Below are positions 41,339 through 49,620 of a DNA stretch of 64,000 nt, piece by piece. The notes below the pieces were generated by a model. That model did no database searches. It had not been told where the DNA came from and saw nothing but the letters and a program-made list of their open reading frames with translations. The position numbers were made by a program, and so were the translations under genes. This DNA is from Clostridiales bacterium (lineage in GTDB: Bacteria > Bacillota > Clostridia > Oscillospirales > Oscillospiraceae): contig SFLH01000003.1 in assembly GCA_004554585.1 (NCBI GenBank), positions 109,066 to 173,065 on the forward strand. Reading direction: 5' to 3'. Each line of letters opens with the position of its first letter. Within the stretch, counting starts at the first letter, position 1.

Positions 41339-41663
41339 GTTCGCTGCCCTCCCGCAGGTTGGTGATCCTCTCCGCCAGAAACTCCCACTTGGCCCAAAAC
41401 CGGCGCAGCTCCTCCCGCCCCGCCTGGTTGAGCACATAGAACTTCCGGGGCGGCCCCAGGGCCGACGGCCGTTTCTCCACATCCACCAGATGATTTTTCT
41501 CCAGCCGCACCAGGATGGTGTATACGGTGCCCTCCACCACGCTGGAAAACCCCAGGTCCTGGATCTGCCGGGTGATCGCGTAGCCGTAGGTCTCTCCCCG
41601 GCCGATGAGCTCCAGCACGCAGCCCTCCAGGATGCCCTTGAGCATCTCCGTACTTGGTTCCAC
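41322..41663 (-). CDS. PadR-family transcriptional regulator
   Basis: A 113-residue winged-helix repressor. The recognition helix region includes YGYAITRQIQDLGFSSVVEG and TVYTILVRLEKNHLVDVEK, typical of PadR, followed by GPPRKFYVLNQAGREELRRF (wing). A GTG at 41663 follows GGGGGAGGTG at good spacing; an earlier GTG lies inside that site. It probably controls its own unit with the DUF1048 gene. Confidence 0.9.
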   Translation of the reverse strand: MEPSTEMLKGILEGCVLELIGRGETYGYAITRQIQDLGFSSVVEGTVYTILVRLEKNHLVDVEKRPSALGPPRKFYVLNQAGREELRRFWAKWEFLAERITNLREGSEHEAIF

Positions 41664-41711
41664 GCCCGACACCTCCCCCTGCTACTAATCTGTGTCACTG
41701 AATACCGCTAT

Positions 41712-41740
41712 ATCGTAACACAGAATAGTATGCCTGTCAA
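41712..41740 (-). promoter_or_regulatory. Promoter of the padR-DUF1048 unit
   Basis: Minus-strand TTGACA (41735-41740) and TACGAT (41712-41717) with a 17-base spacer. Confidence 0.65.
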
Positions 41741-41772
41741 CGCAGTTCCTGGGGGTAAAAGGAAATTCCTGT

Positions 41773-41801
41773 TTGACTTTTGGAGAAAATTATTGCACAA
41801 T
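41773..41801 (+). promoter_or_regulatory. Promoter of the lysR gene
   Basis: TTGACT (41773-41778) and CACAAT (41796-41801) with a 17-base spacer. Confidence 0.55.
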
Positions 41802-41855
41802 CATATTTAGCTGATAAAATCCCTTGTCCGATCCGCCATCCCGAAGGAGGCCCCT

Positions 41856-42731
41856 ATGCTCAATAAGAAGATCGAATATTTCATCACCCTGGCCGAATGT
41901 CTCAGCTTCACCCAGGCTGCCGCCGCCCACTCGGTCTCCCAGACCGCCATCAGCCAATACATCGCCTCTCTGGAGTCCCGGCTCCAGGTGCGCCTGTTCA
42001 ACCGCAACGCCCACGCCGTCACCCTCACCGACGCCGGGGCCTTCCTCTACGAACGAGTCACCTTCCTGCTGCGCTACGACAGCGACACCCGCAAGCGCCT
42101 GATCGCCATTGCCGAGCAGTACAGCGGCTACGTGAAGGTGGGCATCGGCATGTACGAATCCCGGCACACCGAGGACTTCTTCTCCCGCTTCCTCATCGCC
42201 CACCCGGAGATCAAGGTGGACATCTTCCAATACCCCTACGGCGCGCTGACGGAAAAGCTCAAGTCCGGAGAACTGGACGTGATCCTGGCCAACGTCCTGT
42301 GTGAAAAGGCCTTTTCCAAGGAGGACATCCTTTCCCGGCCCATGTTTGAATCCTTCAACTACCTGGTGGCCGACCGGACCATCGCGGAGAAATATCCCCC
42401 GGGAGACGCAGTGGCCCTGCTGGAGAACGAGTGCCTGATCACCAACTGCGAGGACACCGGCCCCAACTCCATGGACATGCTGCGCCAGATGCTGATGCGG
42501 GAGTTCGGCGCAGTCCCCAAGCGATTCTCCCAGACCAACAGCACCAACGCCCAGATGCTCATGGTCCGGGCCCGGCACGGGGTGGCCATCGTGCCAGACA
42601 TTGTGCCGGAAGCCCGGGAGGAAAACCTGGTGCGCATCAAGATGAACATGGGAGAAATGACCCGGTATGACATGGTACGCCTGGCCAGCAGCACCAACCC
42701 CGCAGCCCAGATGCTCATGGAATTTCAGTGA
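41856..42731 (+). CDS. LysR-family transcriptional regulator
   Basis: A 291-residue regulator with the N-terminal helix-turn-helix (FITLAECLSFTQAAAAHSVS then QTAISQYIASLESRL) and a C-terminal inducer-binding domain from about residue 90 (YVKVGIGMYESRHTEDFFSR). CCGAAGGAGG precedes the ATG. LysR proteins usually act on a divergent neighbour, here padR-DUF1048, but nothing else supports that link. A terminator follows. Confidence 0.92.
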   Translation: MLNKKIEYFITLAECLSFTQAAAAHSVSQTAISQYIASLESRLQVRLFNRNAHAVTLTDAGAFLYERVTFLLRYDSDTRKRLIAIAEQYSGYVKVGIGMYESRHTEDFFSRFLIAHPEIKVDIFQYPYGALTEKLKSGELDVILANVLCEKAFSKEDILSRPMFESFNYLVADRTIAEKYPPGDAVALLENECLITNCEDTGPNSMDMLRQMLMREFGAVPKRFSQTNSTNAQMLMVRARHGVAIVPDIVPEAREENLVRIKMNMGEMTRYDMVRLASSTNPAAQMLMEFQ

Positions 42732-42741
42732 CAGCCAAACC

Positions 42742-42790
42742 GCCCCTGCCCGTCTCCTGAGTAAGGAGACCGGCAGGGGCAGTTTCTTTG
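42742..42790. terminator. Terminator between lysR and the SleL-like gene
   Basis: GCCCCTGCCCGTCTCCT pairs with AGGAGACCGGCAGGGGC (one mismatch) around a 5-base loop, followed by a T-rich stretch; the two genes are convergent. Confidence 0.85.
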
Positions 42791-42800
42791 CCGGCAGGGC

Positions 42801-44075
42801 TCAATCTCCCCGGCGGACCCGAACGTACTGGCTGAGCATCGCCCAGTTTTGGGCAAAGGGACGCATCAGGTTCCAATAGGTGGCCCCCTCCAAACCAAAG
42901 CGGTGGGCCAGGCGGAGTTTGGCCAGCAGGCTGCGGGCGTCCTCAAACCACACCCGGTGCTCCTCTCCCCCGCGGAAATAGCGGAAGGTGGGGGTTTGCG
43001 CCTCCTGGTCAAAGTGAATCTCTGCCCCGGTCTGGGCAGCCAATAGGATCGCCTGCTGGCTGCCCACCACAGTGGCTCGGCGGCTGGGATCATAGGGCAG
43101 GGTCCAGTCGTAGCCATAGGTGGGCAGACCCATGCGGATCTTCCATGGGGGAATTTCGGTCACCGCATACGCCAGCACCTGTTCGACCTGGGGATAGGGG
43201 GCAACCGCCATGGGGGGGCCATAGCTGTAGCCCCACTCATAGGTCATGAGCAGAACCCCGTCGGCAATGGCCCCCACGGCGGCGTAATCGTGGGCCTCAT
43301 AGAGCAAGCCCGATTGACCGGCAGAGGTTTTGGGGGCCAGGGCGGCGTAGAGGACCAGGCCGTGGGCGTGGAGTAGGTCCCGGGCCCTGCCCAGGAAGGC
43401 CAAAAAGGCCGGGCCGTCCTCCGGGGGGATGTATTCAAAGTCCACGTCCAGTCCCCGGCACTTCTGGTCCAGCAGGATGGGAAGCAACTGCGCCAGCACC
43501 TTCTCTTGCAGAGCCTCCTCCCGCAGAAACCGGGAGATGTGATGGGAGGAGAAGGACTGGTTCTCGTCCAGGGAGGCCAGCACCAGCATCCCTTCTGCCC
43601 CGTAAGCCCGCCCCAAGGCCAGCAGTTCCTGGTCGGGGGGCCGGACCAGCGTGCCGTCCTCCTGGAACCCATAGGAAAAGGAAAACAGGTCGGACAGAAA
43701 GGGCAGGGCCCTCTCCAGCACCCGCTGGTCCACGTAGGGGTAGGCATACCCGCCTATGCCTAGGGTCATCTCTGGCTCTCCCTGCAGACGCAGGGTGAGG
43801 ACCTGTCCGGGAAAAAGGGGCTGGTCCAAGGTCAGGGTGGGATTGCAGCGCAGCAGCTGTCCCACCGTCAGCCCCGCTCCGCCAGCGATGCCGTATAGGG
43901 TTTCCCCCGGCTGAACCGTGTGAGTTTGCTGGGGGATGAGGACCACCAGCGCCTGGCCGGGGACCAGGGGCTGATCGGGCTGCAGGCCGTTGTCGCTGCG
44001 CAGGCGGGCCTGGGACACCCCGTATTGCCGGGCGATCCGGTCCAAAGAATCCCCCGGTTGTACCACATAGATCAT
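42801..44075 (-). CDS. LysM-GH18 spore-cortex glucosaminidase (SleL/YaaH-like)
   Basis: A 424-residue spore-coat or cortex-lytic enzyme. Two LysM repeats (MIYVVQPGDSLDRIARQYGV and HTVQPGETLYGIAGGAGLTV) bind peptidoglycan. The rest is a glycoside-hydrolase-18 barrel with the catalytic pattern RGLDVDFEYIPPEDG (D-x-D-x-E) near residue 210 and a final YWNLMRPF. There is no signal peptide, as usual for SleL-type proteins loaded onto spores from the mother cell. It cleaves cortex fragments during germination in relatives. GGAGGGAGTCC precedes the ATG. Confidence 0.93.
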   Translation of the reverse strand: MIYVVQPGDSLDRIARQYGVSQARLRSDNGLQPDQPLVPGQALVVLIPQQTHTVQPGETLYGIAGGAGLTVGQLLRCNPTLTLDQPLFPGQVLTLRLQGEPEMTLGIGGYAYPYVDQRVLERALPFLSDLFSFSYGFQEDGTLVRPPDQELLALGRAYGAEGMLVLASLDENQSFSSHHISRFLREEALQEKVLAQLLPILLDQKCRGLDVDFEYIPPEDGPAFLAFLGRARDLLHAHGLVLYAALAPKTSAGQSGLLYEAHDYAAVGAIADGVLLMTYEWGYSYGPPMAVAPYPQVEQVLAYAVTEIPPWKIRMGLPTYGYDWTLPYDPSRRATVVGSQQAILLAAQTGAEIHFDQEAQTPTFRYFRGGEEHRVWFEDARSLLAKLRLAHRFGLEGATYWNLMRPFAQNWAMLSQYVRVRRGD

Positions 44076-44154
44076 AGGACTCCCTCCATACTGTCATTCG
44101 ACGGATGGTCTCTCTGCCAGTGTATGCCGGCGGGAGAGAGGCTGCCCCTGCCAG

Positions 44155-44193
44155 AGAAAACACGCTCCCGCCGATTTTCGGCGGGGGCGTGCT
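44155..44193 (-). terminator. Terminator of the MATE-tetR unit
   Basis: AGCACGCCCCCGCCG pairs with CGGCGGGAGCGTG (one mismatch) around AAAAT and is followed by TTTTCTC on the minus strand, just after the tetR stop. Confidence 0.85.
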
Positions 44194-44201
44194 GGACTTT
44201 G

Positions 44202-44789
44202 TCAAAAGAGGGCAGCCCTTTCCCGGCAGGCAGTCTGCCCCTCCGGCGTGAGCAGCGGGAAAAGGATGGCCCAGGCCTGGCAGCGGAATCCCTCGTCACG
44301 CTCTTTCAGTGTGGCGAAGGGCAACCAGTAAACGGCAGCCAAGTGGAGGGTATCGGCGCTTCGGCGGTATGCCCCGGGGTAGGCCTCCGGCTGGACCAAT
44401 CCCTCCTGGGCCAAACTGCGAAATGTCTGGCAGAAGAAGGCCGACTGGCGGCGGTAGACCCCTTGCTGCTTGGCCCGAATTTCTTGGGAGAGCTGCCCCA
44501 GCTGAGCATGGTCCCGGAAGTAGAAGGCATAGTCCTCCTGGACCTGTTCTATGTGGCGCAGCAGGGCGTCCAGCTCCTCCAGGGTCCGGGGGATGGTCTG
44601 GGGAAACGCCGGCGTGGTCTGAGCCAGCAGGGCCTCCATGATCTCCTCCTTGCGCTTGAAATGATAGGTAAGGTTCCCCTTGCTGATGCCCAGAGCTCCG
44701 GCGATGTCTCCTACCGAGACCCCATTGTAGCCCTTTTGCAGAAAGAGGGTTTTGGCGGTGTCCAGAATGGCTTGGCGGGTGTCTCTCAT
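44202..44789 (-). CDS. TetR-family regulator of the MATE pump
   Basis: A 195-residue TetR protein. The DNA-binding domain is RQAILDTAKTLFLQKGYNGV followed by SVGDIAGALGISKGNLTYHF (residues 5-45), and a helical ligand domain follows. Its ATG overlaps the stop of the MATE gene (ATGA), so pump and regulator come from one mRNA. A palindrome over the start site of that mRNA is the probable operator, giving self-controlled, inducible efflux. Confidence 0.92.
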   Translation of the reverse strand: MRDTRQAILDTAKTLFLQKGYNGVSVGDIAGALGISKGNLTYHFKRKEEIMEALLAQTTPAFPQTIPRTLEELDALLRHIEQVQEDYAFYFRDHAQLGQLSQEIRAKQQGVYRRQSAFFCQTFRSLAQEGLVQPEAYPGAYRRSADTLHLAAVYWLPFATLKERDEGFRCQAWAILFPLLTPEGQTACRERAALF

Positions 44790-46186
44790 AGCACCGCCTC
44801 CCCTGCCTGCTTTTGGCGCAGAAGGCGAATCTCCCGCCGGCCCAGGGAAAGAACCATGCCCGCCGCCAGCCCGTCGGAGACCGCCCCCGCCCAGAGAACC
44901 CCATCCAGCCCCAGCACCAGGGGCAGGAGGGCCAGCAGGGGCATCAGGAGCAGACCCTGACGGATCAGCGCCATCCAAAAGCCCAGCTTGGCCTTGCCGA
45001 TGGAGGTGAAGAACGTGGAGGTGATGGGCTGGAAGGCGTTGAGGAAGCTCATCAGCAGATAGATGCGGATGTACCGGGTGCCAAAGGCATAGAACAGCGG
45101 GTCGTCGGAGCCGAACAGCCCCAGAATCTGATGGGGAAACAGCTGCATGCACAGGAAAGCGGCGGCTGCCACCACTGTGCCGTAAACCAGAGCGGTCTGG
45201 TAGGTCTGGACCACCCGGCCGTAATTCTTTCGGCCGTAATTGAACCCCAGAATGGGCTGGCTGCCCAGGGCAATGCCGATGACGCAGCTGAGCAGGACGA
45301 TCATTACCTTGCCCACCGCCCCGGCGGCGGCAATGGCGATCTCACTGCCATAGGCGGACTGGGCCCCGTAGGTCCGCAGCATGTTCATGAGCAAAATCTG
45401 CGCTGCGGTGGCGATGACGTGGTTGAAGAACAGGGCGCCGCCCAAGGCCCCGATGCTGCCGATCACCGGCAGAGAGAGCCGAAAGGCCCGCCGGGGCAAG
45501 GTCACCATTCGCTTCTTGCGAACCAAGTAATACAACGCCAGCAGGCTGGACAGGACTTGCCCCAACACCGTGGCCAGTGCCACTCCCTGGATGCCCAGAT
45601 CCAGCAGGAAGAGGAAAATGGGGTCGAAGATCATGTTGAACACGGCGCCGGAGAGGAGGACCCCACTGGAAAAACGGGGGCTGCCGTCAGCCCGGATGAA
45701 GTGGGCCATGGCCGTAGAAAAGATGGCCGCAGGCAGTCCCAGGCTGATTACCAGGGCGTAGGGCGCAGCATAGACCATCATGGCCTGCGTGGCCCCGAAG
45801 AGCCAGAGCATGGGCCGCAAAAAGAGTACGGCCAACACCGCCAGCAGGCAGCCCACCCCTAGGGAGAGGAGGATGGCGTTTCCCCAGCCCTGGCTGGCAG
45901 TCTCCCGGTCCCCCTTACCCAGGCGGAGGCTGAATCCCGCCGCGCCCCCCATGCCGATGAGGGCGGCCAGGGCGGTGGTGAGTGTCGCCAGGGGGAAGGC
46001 GATGTTGGTGGCCGCAATGGCCACGTCCCCCAACCCCCAGCCGATGAAGGTCTGGTCTACGATGTTGTGCATGGCCCCCACCACCTGGCTGAGGATGGCG
46101 GGCAGCGCAAAGGTCCAGATGAGGGATTTCACCGGAGCGGCGGCCAGCAGCTGTTCTGGCGGCGGGCCTTTCCTTTGGCGTGTCAT
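44786..46186 (-). CDS. MATE-family efflux transporter
   Basis: A 466-residue, 12-segment Na+ or H+ antiporter of the MATE family that exports drugs or metabolites. Landmarks are ALPAILSQVVGAMHNIVDQT at the start of segment 1-2, AALIGMGGAAGFSLRLGKGD, and the matching second-half repeat QPILGFNYGRKNYGRVVQTY. The start at 46186 has AAAGGAGATAGG upstream. It leads a two-gene unit with its TetR regulator. Substrate unknown. Confidence 0.93.
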   Translation of the reverse strand: MTRQRKGPPPEQLLAAAPVKSLIWTFALPAILSQVVGAMHNIVDQTFIGWGLGDVAIAATNIAFPLATLTTALAALIGMGGAAGFSLRLGKGDRETASQGWGNAILLSLGVGCLLAVLAVLFLRPMLWLFGATQAMMVYAAPYALVISLGLPAAIFSTAMAHFIRADGSPRFSSGVLLSGAVFNMIFDPIFLFLLDLGIQGVALATVLGQVLSSLLALYYLVRKKRMVTLPRRAFRLSLPVIGSIGALGGALFFNHVIATAAQILLMNMLRTYGAQSAYGSEIAIAAAGAVGKVMIVLLSCVIGIALGSQPILGFNYGRKNYGRVVQTYQTALVYGTVVAAAAFLCMQLFPHQILGLFGSDDPLFYAFGTRYIRIYLLMSFLNAFQPITSTFFTSIGKAKLGFWMALIRQGLLLMPLLALLPLVLGLDGVLWAGAVSDGLAAGMVLSLGRREIRLLRQKQAGEAVL

Positions 46187-46215
46187 GGTCCTATCTCCTT
46201 TCCCCAATATTACGT

Positions 46216-46233
46216 TTAGTACGTTTGTACTAA
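46216..46233. promoter_or_regulatory. TetR-type operator of the MATE-tetR unit
   Basis: TTAGTAC-GTTT-GTACTAA is a perfect 7+7 inverted repeat that overlaps the expected transcription start just below the -10 box. The length and position fit binding of the TetR protein encoded in the same unit. Confidence 0.75.
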
Positions 46234-46237
46234 CCAA

Positions 46238-46266
46238 ACCATAGCACCTGTTCCATTCCCTGTCAA
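46238..46266 (-). promoter_or_regulatory. Promoter of the MATE-tetR unit
   Basis: Minus-strand TTGACA (46261-46266) and TATGGT (46238-46243) with a 17-base spacer. Confidence 0.7.
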
Positions 46267-46361
46267 GGGGGAAGTCCAAAGAAAAAACGGGCCCTGGGGG
46301 CCCGTAGATTGAGGTTCCCCCGGTGGGGAACGCATAGTATGAGAGGAGGAGGTGATAGGCG

Positions 46362-46676
46362 GTGACCGCGGAGGAAAAAACGATGGCGTTGGCGCTATTG
46401 GCCAGCACCCTGGCCCAGAGGATGACGGAGGATCAGTTGGTCCAGGCCGCCGCCCTGTTCACCCAACTGGGAACCAACCTGAGCTTTCTAGCCTCCCAGA
46501 GGGCCCTGGATGCGGTTGGCCAAAACGCAACCAGCAGCCAGGTCACGTCTTTCGGCGGGAGATGCTCTCCGAAGCCGACTTGCCAGGCAGCGAAAGAAAC
46601 ACCACCATCCCCAGAATCAGGGCCATGCCCACAAAATCCTGGAGGACCAGAGGGGTCTTCAGCCACAGGCAGGTAA
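46362..46676 (+). CDS. Small hypothetical protein overlapping the eamA 3' end
   Basis: A 104-codon frame from a GTG preceded by AGGAGGTGAT, an almost perfect ribosome site. Residues 1 to about 65 form a plausible small helical protein (LALLASTLAQRMTEDQLVQA, then LFTQLGTNLSFLASQRALDA). After that the sequence becomes Pro/Gly/Cys-rich and low in quality and runs 134 bases into the opposite-strand eamA gene. I do not recognise it. The N-terminal part is likely real; the tail may come from a lost stop codon. Confidence 0.5.
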   Translation: MTAEEKTMALALLASTLAQRMTEDQLVQAAALFTQLGTNLSFLASQRALDAVGQNATSSQVTSFGGRCSPKPTCQAAKETPPSPESGPCPQNPGGPEGSSATGR

Positions 46677-47472
46677 GAATCCCCGCTGTGACCAGCTCGG
46701 CGCAAGAAAGTAGAGAGGTTTTCACCGGCCCAATGTCCCGCACCCCCTGCAGGTAGAGGGTGAAGGCCATGGCCGTGCCCACCACACCGATGAGCAGGAC
46801 CCCAGCCACGGTCTCCCAGTCGAGGGTGACCGGCTGCTGCCAGAACCGGGAGAGGAAGAACAGGAGCACGCCTCCCACCAACATCCCCCAGCCGGTGATG
46901 ACGGGGCTGCCATAGACCGCCAGCAAGGGGCGGGGCAGGGCGCTGTAGACCACCACCATGGCTGCCCCCAGCAGGCCCCAGAACAGGGCCTGGGGCGAGA
47001 GGACCAGGGTGTGGATGTTCCCGTGGGTAGCCAGGAAAAAGACCCCGGCCATGGCCAGCAGCAGGGCAGTGATCTCCCACCGAGTGGGCAGGCGGCGGGT
47101 GGTGAGGCAGACATAAAAGAGCACCATCATCTGGCCCAGATAGTTCAGGGCCGTGCCGGTGGCGGAGTTGGAATAGGCGATGCACTCCAAGTAGGTAAAC
47201 TGACAGGGGATGAGACCCAGAGCGGCAAACAGGATCAGCCGCCGGGCGTCCTTGCCCACGGTCCACACCCGCACCGTCTCCCGGGGTCGGCGGGCAGCCA
47301 TCACTCCCAGCAGGAGGACCCCTGCCAGGAGCATCCGCACCGTGGTCACCCAGGCGGTCTCCAACCCCTTCTGGGCAAAGAGATACTGGCCCATGGTGCC
47401 CGAAAAGCCCCAGCACACCCCGCCCAGCAGAGCGCACAGGGTCCCGCGAACCATGACGTTCTGACCCTTCAC
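46543..47472 (-). CDS. EamA/DMT-family transporter
   Basis: A 309-residue, ten-segment drug/metabolite transporter with two EamA repeats. The first opens at LCALLGGVCWGFSGTMGQYL and the second at ALFWGLLGAAMVVVYSALPR; IGPVKTSLLSCAELVTAGIL is the conserved late segment. The start is a GTG (47472) with GAGGGTGG upstream. It likely exports an amino acid or other small metabolite. Its 3' end overlaps a small plus-strand frame by 134 bases. Confidence 0.92.
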   Translation of the reverse strand: MKGQNVMVRGTLCALLGGVCWGFSGTMGQYLFAQKGLETAWVTTVRMLLAGVLLLGVMAARRPRETVRVWTVGKDARRLILFAALGLIPCQFTYLECIAYSNSATGTALNYLGQMMVLFYVCLTTRRLPTRWEITALLLAMAGVFFLATHGNIHTLVLSPQALFWGLLGAAMVVVYSALPRPLLAVYGSPVITGWGMLVGGVLLFFLSRFWQQPVTLDWETVAGVLLIGVVGTAMAFTLYLQGVRDIGPVKTSLLSCAELVTAGILTCLWLKTPLVLQDFVGMALILGMVVFLSLPGKSASESISRRKT

Positions 47473-47513
47473 GGCGCCACCCTCTTTCTCTCTTGGTCTG
47501 TTGCCCGTGTCCT

Positions 47514-49130
47514 TTAGGGCGTTTGGGGTTCTTGCTCCCTTTCCAAAGCCAGGTAATCCAATTTACCCCGGTCGGTCAGGGGGAGGTCCTGGCGGAAGCG
47601 GTAGATCCCAGGAAGCATGTAGGCGTTGATGGTCTTTTTGGCCAAAATCCGCAGTTGCTTTTCCAAGGTCTGCTCGTCGCTCCCCTGGGCGGGCACAATA
47701 TGGGCCACTGGGGTGACCTCTCCCGCTTCCGTGTGTCCCCCTACCACAGCGCAGGCCGCCACTTGGGGATGGGAAAGCAGCCCTTCCTCAATGACGGAGG
47801 GGAAAATTTTAAAGCCGTTGCGGGAGATCATCCGCTTTTTTCGTCCGGTGACCACCACCCGCCCGTCGGCAGTGGTATGGCCCAGATCCTTGGTCCACAC
47901 CCACAAGGTCCCGTCGGGGCCGGGGCGCAGGACCTGAGCATCGGCCTGGGGCTGGGCGTAGTAGCCGTTCATCACCGTTTCGTTCTGGATGATCAGCTCC
48001 CCCTGGACCTGAGGCGGGCAGACTGCCCCGGTCTCCGGGTCCACCGCCAGGATGCGGCAGCCGGGCAGGGGACGGCCCACGTCGCCAGCGCGGCAGGTCT
48101 CGTCGCTGATACAGACGATCCCCCCCACCTCGGACATGCCATACTCCTTCACGATGGTCCCCGGGCTGCCCCGCTGGGCCAGGAAGGCGTTGAGCCGTTC
48201 CTCCAGGGCGCCGGTGAGGGTGTCACCGCCACACCGGGGTACCCTTAGAAAGGACAGGTCCCCCTGGGTCGCCCAGGCATCCTGCAGCAGCAGCTGCCAG
48301 TAGGAGGTGGTGCCGCACACTTGCTCCGGCCGATACTGCCGCAGCAGCTGGCCCAGCTGATGGGGCTGAAAGAGGGGGCTGAGGATCACCGTCATCCCCA
48401 GGCACAGGGGCACGTGGATGCACTGGCACAGGCCAAAGGCCGCAAAGATGGGCAACAGGACCAAGCTGGCGCCGCCAGCCCCATACTCCCGCCCCGCCTT
48501 GGTGTATTGGGTCAGAGAGGTGTGAAAGGCCCGGCGGGAGAGCATGACCCCCTTGGCCGGGCCGGTGGTCCCCCCGGTGTAGGTGATGGCCGCCGGCTCC
48601 TGCCAGCGGGTCTGATCGGGGGGGACGGCCCCAGGTGGGGCCAAGAATTCCTGCCAGGACAGGCAGTCAGGACCCTTTCTGGCCTGCCAGCTGCCGATGC
48701 GGAGTTTCTCCTGGATCTCGGCCGGGAGATAAGCGTCCAGGGGCAGGACCACAAAGTGCTCCGCCGGAGTTTTCCCCCGGTTTTCATAGACCTTGGCAAA
48801 GGCAATCTCCAGCACCAGGACCACTTTGGACCCAGCCTGCTCCAGATAAGGGGCCACCTCGGCGGCGCTGAGTTTCAGGTCCACCCAGTTGGCCACCGCC
48901 CCAATGCGGTCGATGGCATAAAAGGCGGCCACCGCCTCCGGGGTGCTCAGGGTAATCAGGGTTACCAGGTCCCCCGGGCCCACCCCCAGCCGGCGCAGGC
49001 CGGCTTCGGCCCGGAGGATTTCCTGAAAAAAGTCTTGAACGGTGACGGCCTGGTCCCCGCAGCGCAGGGCAATGGTCTGCTCCCTGCCCTGCATCCCCTG
49101 CCACAGGTCCTGCCAAATGGCCTTCTTCAT
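47514..49130 (-). CDS. AMP-dependent acyl-CoA synthetase/ligase
   Basis: A 538-residue ANL-family enzyme that activates a carboxylic acid with ATP, usually to an acyl-CoA. The P-loop-like motif AITYTGGTTGPAKGVML is at about residue 175, then VKEYGMSEVGGIVC (A5), WVWTKDLGHTTADGRVVVTG (A7-A8) and the catalytic Lys in LPLTDRGKLDYLAL (A10). The chain length of its substrate is not evident. The start overlaps the stop of the SecB-like gene by ATGA. The frame runs further up without coding sense. Confidence 0.9.
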   Translation of the reverse strand: MKKAIWQDLWQGMQGREQTIALRCGDQAVTVQDFFQEILRAEAGLRRLGVGPGDLVTLITLSTPEAVAAFYAIDRIGAVANWVDLKLSAAEVAPYLEQAGSKVVLVLEIAFAKVYENRGKTPAEHFVVLPLDAYLPAEIQEKLRIGSWQARKGPDCLSWQEFLAPPGAVPPDQTRWQEPAAITYTGGTTGPAKGVMLSRRAFHTSLTQYTKAGREYGAGGASLVLLPIFAAFGLCQCIHVPLCLGMTVILSPLFQPHQLGQLLRQYRPEQVCGTTSYWQLLLQDAWATQGDLSFLRVPRCGGDTLTGALEERLNAFLAQRGSPGTIVKEYGMSEVGGIVCISDETCRAGDVGRPLPGCRILAVDPETGAVCPPQVQGELIIQNETVMNGYYAQPQADAQVLRPGPDGTLWVWTKDLGHTTADGRVVVTGRKKRMISRNGFKIFPSVIEEGLLSHPQVAACAVVGGHTEAGEVTPVAHIVPAQGSDEQTLEKQLRILAKKTINAYMLPGIYRFRQDLPLTDRGKLDYLALEREQEPQTP

Positions 49131-49582
49131 TCCAGCAGGGTCAGCTTGGGGCCGCCGTCGGGGTTGCGGTCGGGGCCGGGGCCGCCGCCCCTGTTCACGG
49201 CAATGCTGTTGGGGTCGATGGCCGCCTTGCGCAGCATCAGGCCGGGCACGCCGGAGGCCGCCGCCAGGTTGGCACACTGGGACTGCATGTAGGGGAAGAG
49301 CTGGTCATAGACCTCTCCGTGGATCTGACGCTTAACCTGGTCGCTGGTGGCGCCGGTGCAGGTGAAGACCCCCACCAGCTCCACGGTCATGGTGAACTTG
49401 CCTCCGGCAAATTCCTTGTCCCGAAGGGTCTGCTGGAGCTTGCCCAGGCAGCGGCTGCCGTCGCTAGAAAAGCTGACGTTCAGGGAGAAGGAGCTGTCCA
49501 GCTGGATCTGGCCCGACTTCTCCAATTTATTGATCAGATGGATCTCCTGTACTTTTTGCGTGACTAAGGTTGCGTTTCCCAT
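49127..49582 (-). CDS. SecB-like chaperone family protein
   Basis: A 151-residue protein resembling SecB-type export chaperones (DUF1149-like). Supporting features are the N-terminal beta strand region KVQEIHLINKLEKSGQIQLD, alternating strands (KFTMTVELVGVFTC), and the C-terminal helix LFPYMQSQCANLAAASGVPG followed by a short hydrophobic stretch as in SecB. A Gly/Pro-rich tail (NRGGGPGPDRNPDGGP) is unusual. It is translationally coupled to the AMP-ligase. AAAGGAAGGATC precedes the ATG. The family call is from fold-like patterns, so moderate certainty. Confidence 0.6.
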   Translation of the reverse strand: MGNATLVTQKVQEIHLINKLEKSGQIQLDSSFSLNVSFSSDGSRCLGKLQQTLRDKEFAGGKFTMTVELVGVFTCTGATSDQVKRQIHGEVYDQLFPYMQSQCANLAAASGVPGLMLRKAAIDPNSIAVNRGGGPGPDRNPDGGPKLTLLE

Positions 49583-49620
49583 GAGAAAAGATCCTTCCTT
49601 TCTTTTAAAGTATGACTGTA

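Noticed and set aside
40946..41698. One continuous 250-codon frame through padR and DUF1048
   Set aside because: The PadR protein is encoded in another frame with its own ribosome site, and DUF1048 starts at 41338. The long frame is accidental, and there is no frameshift.
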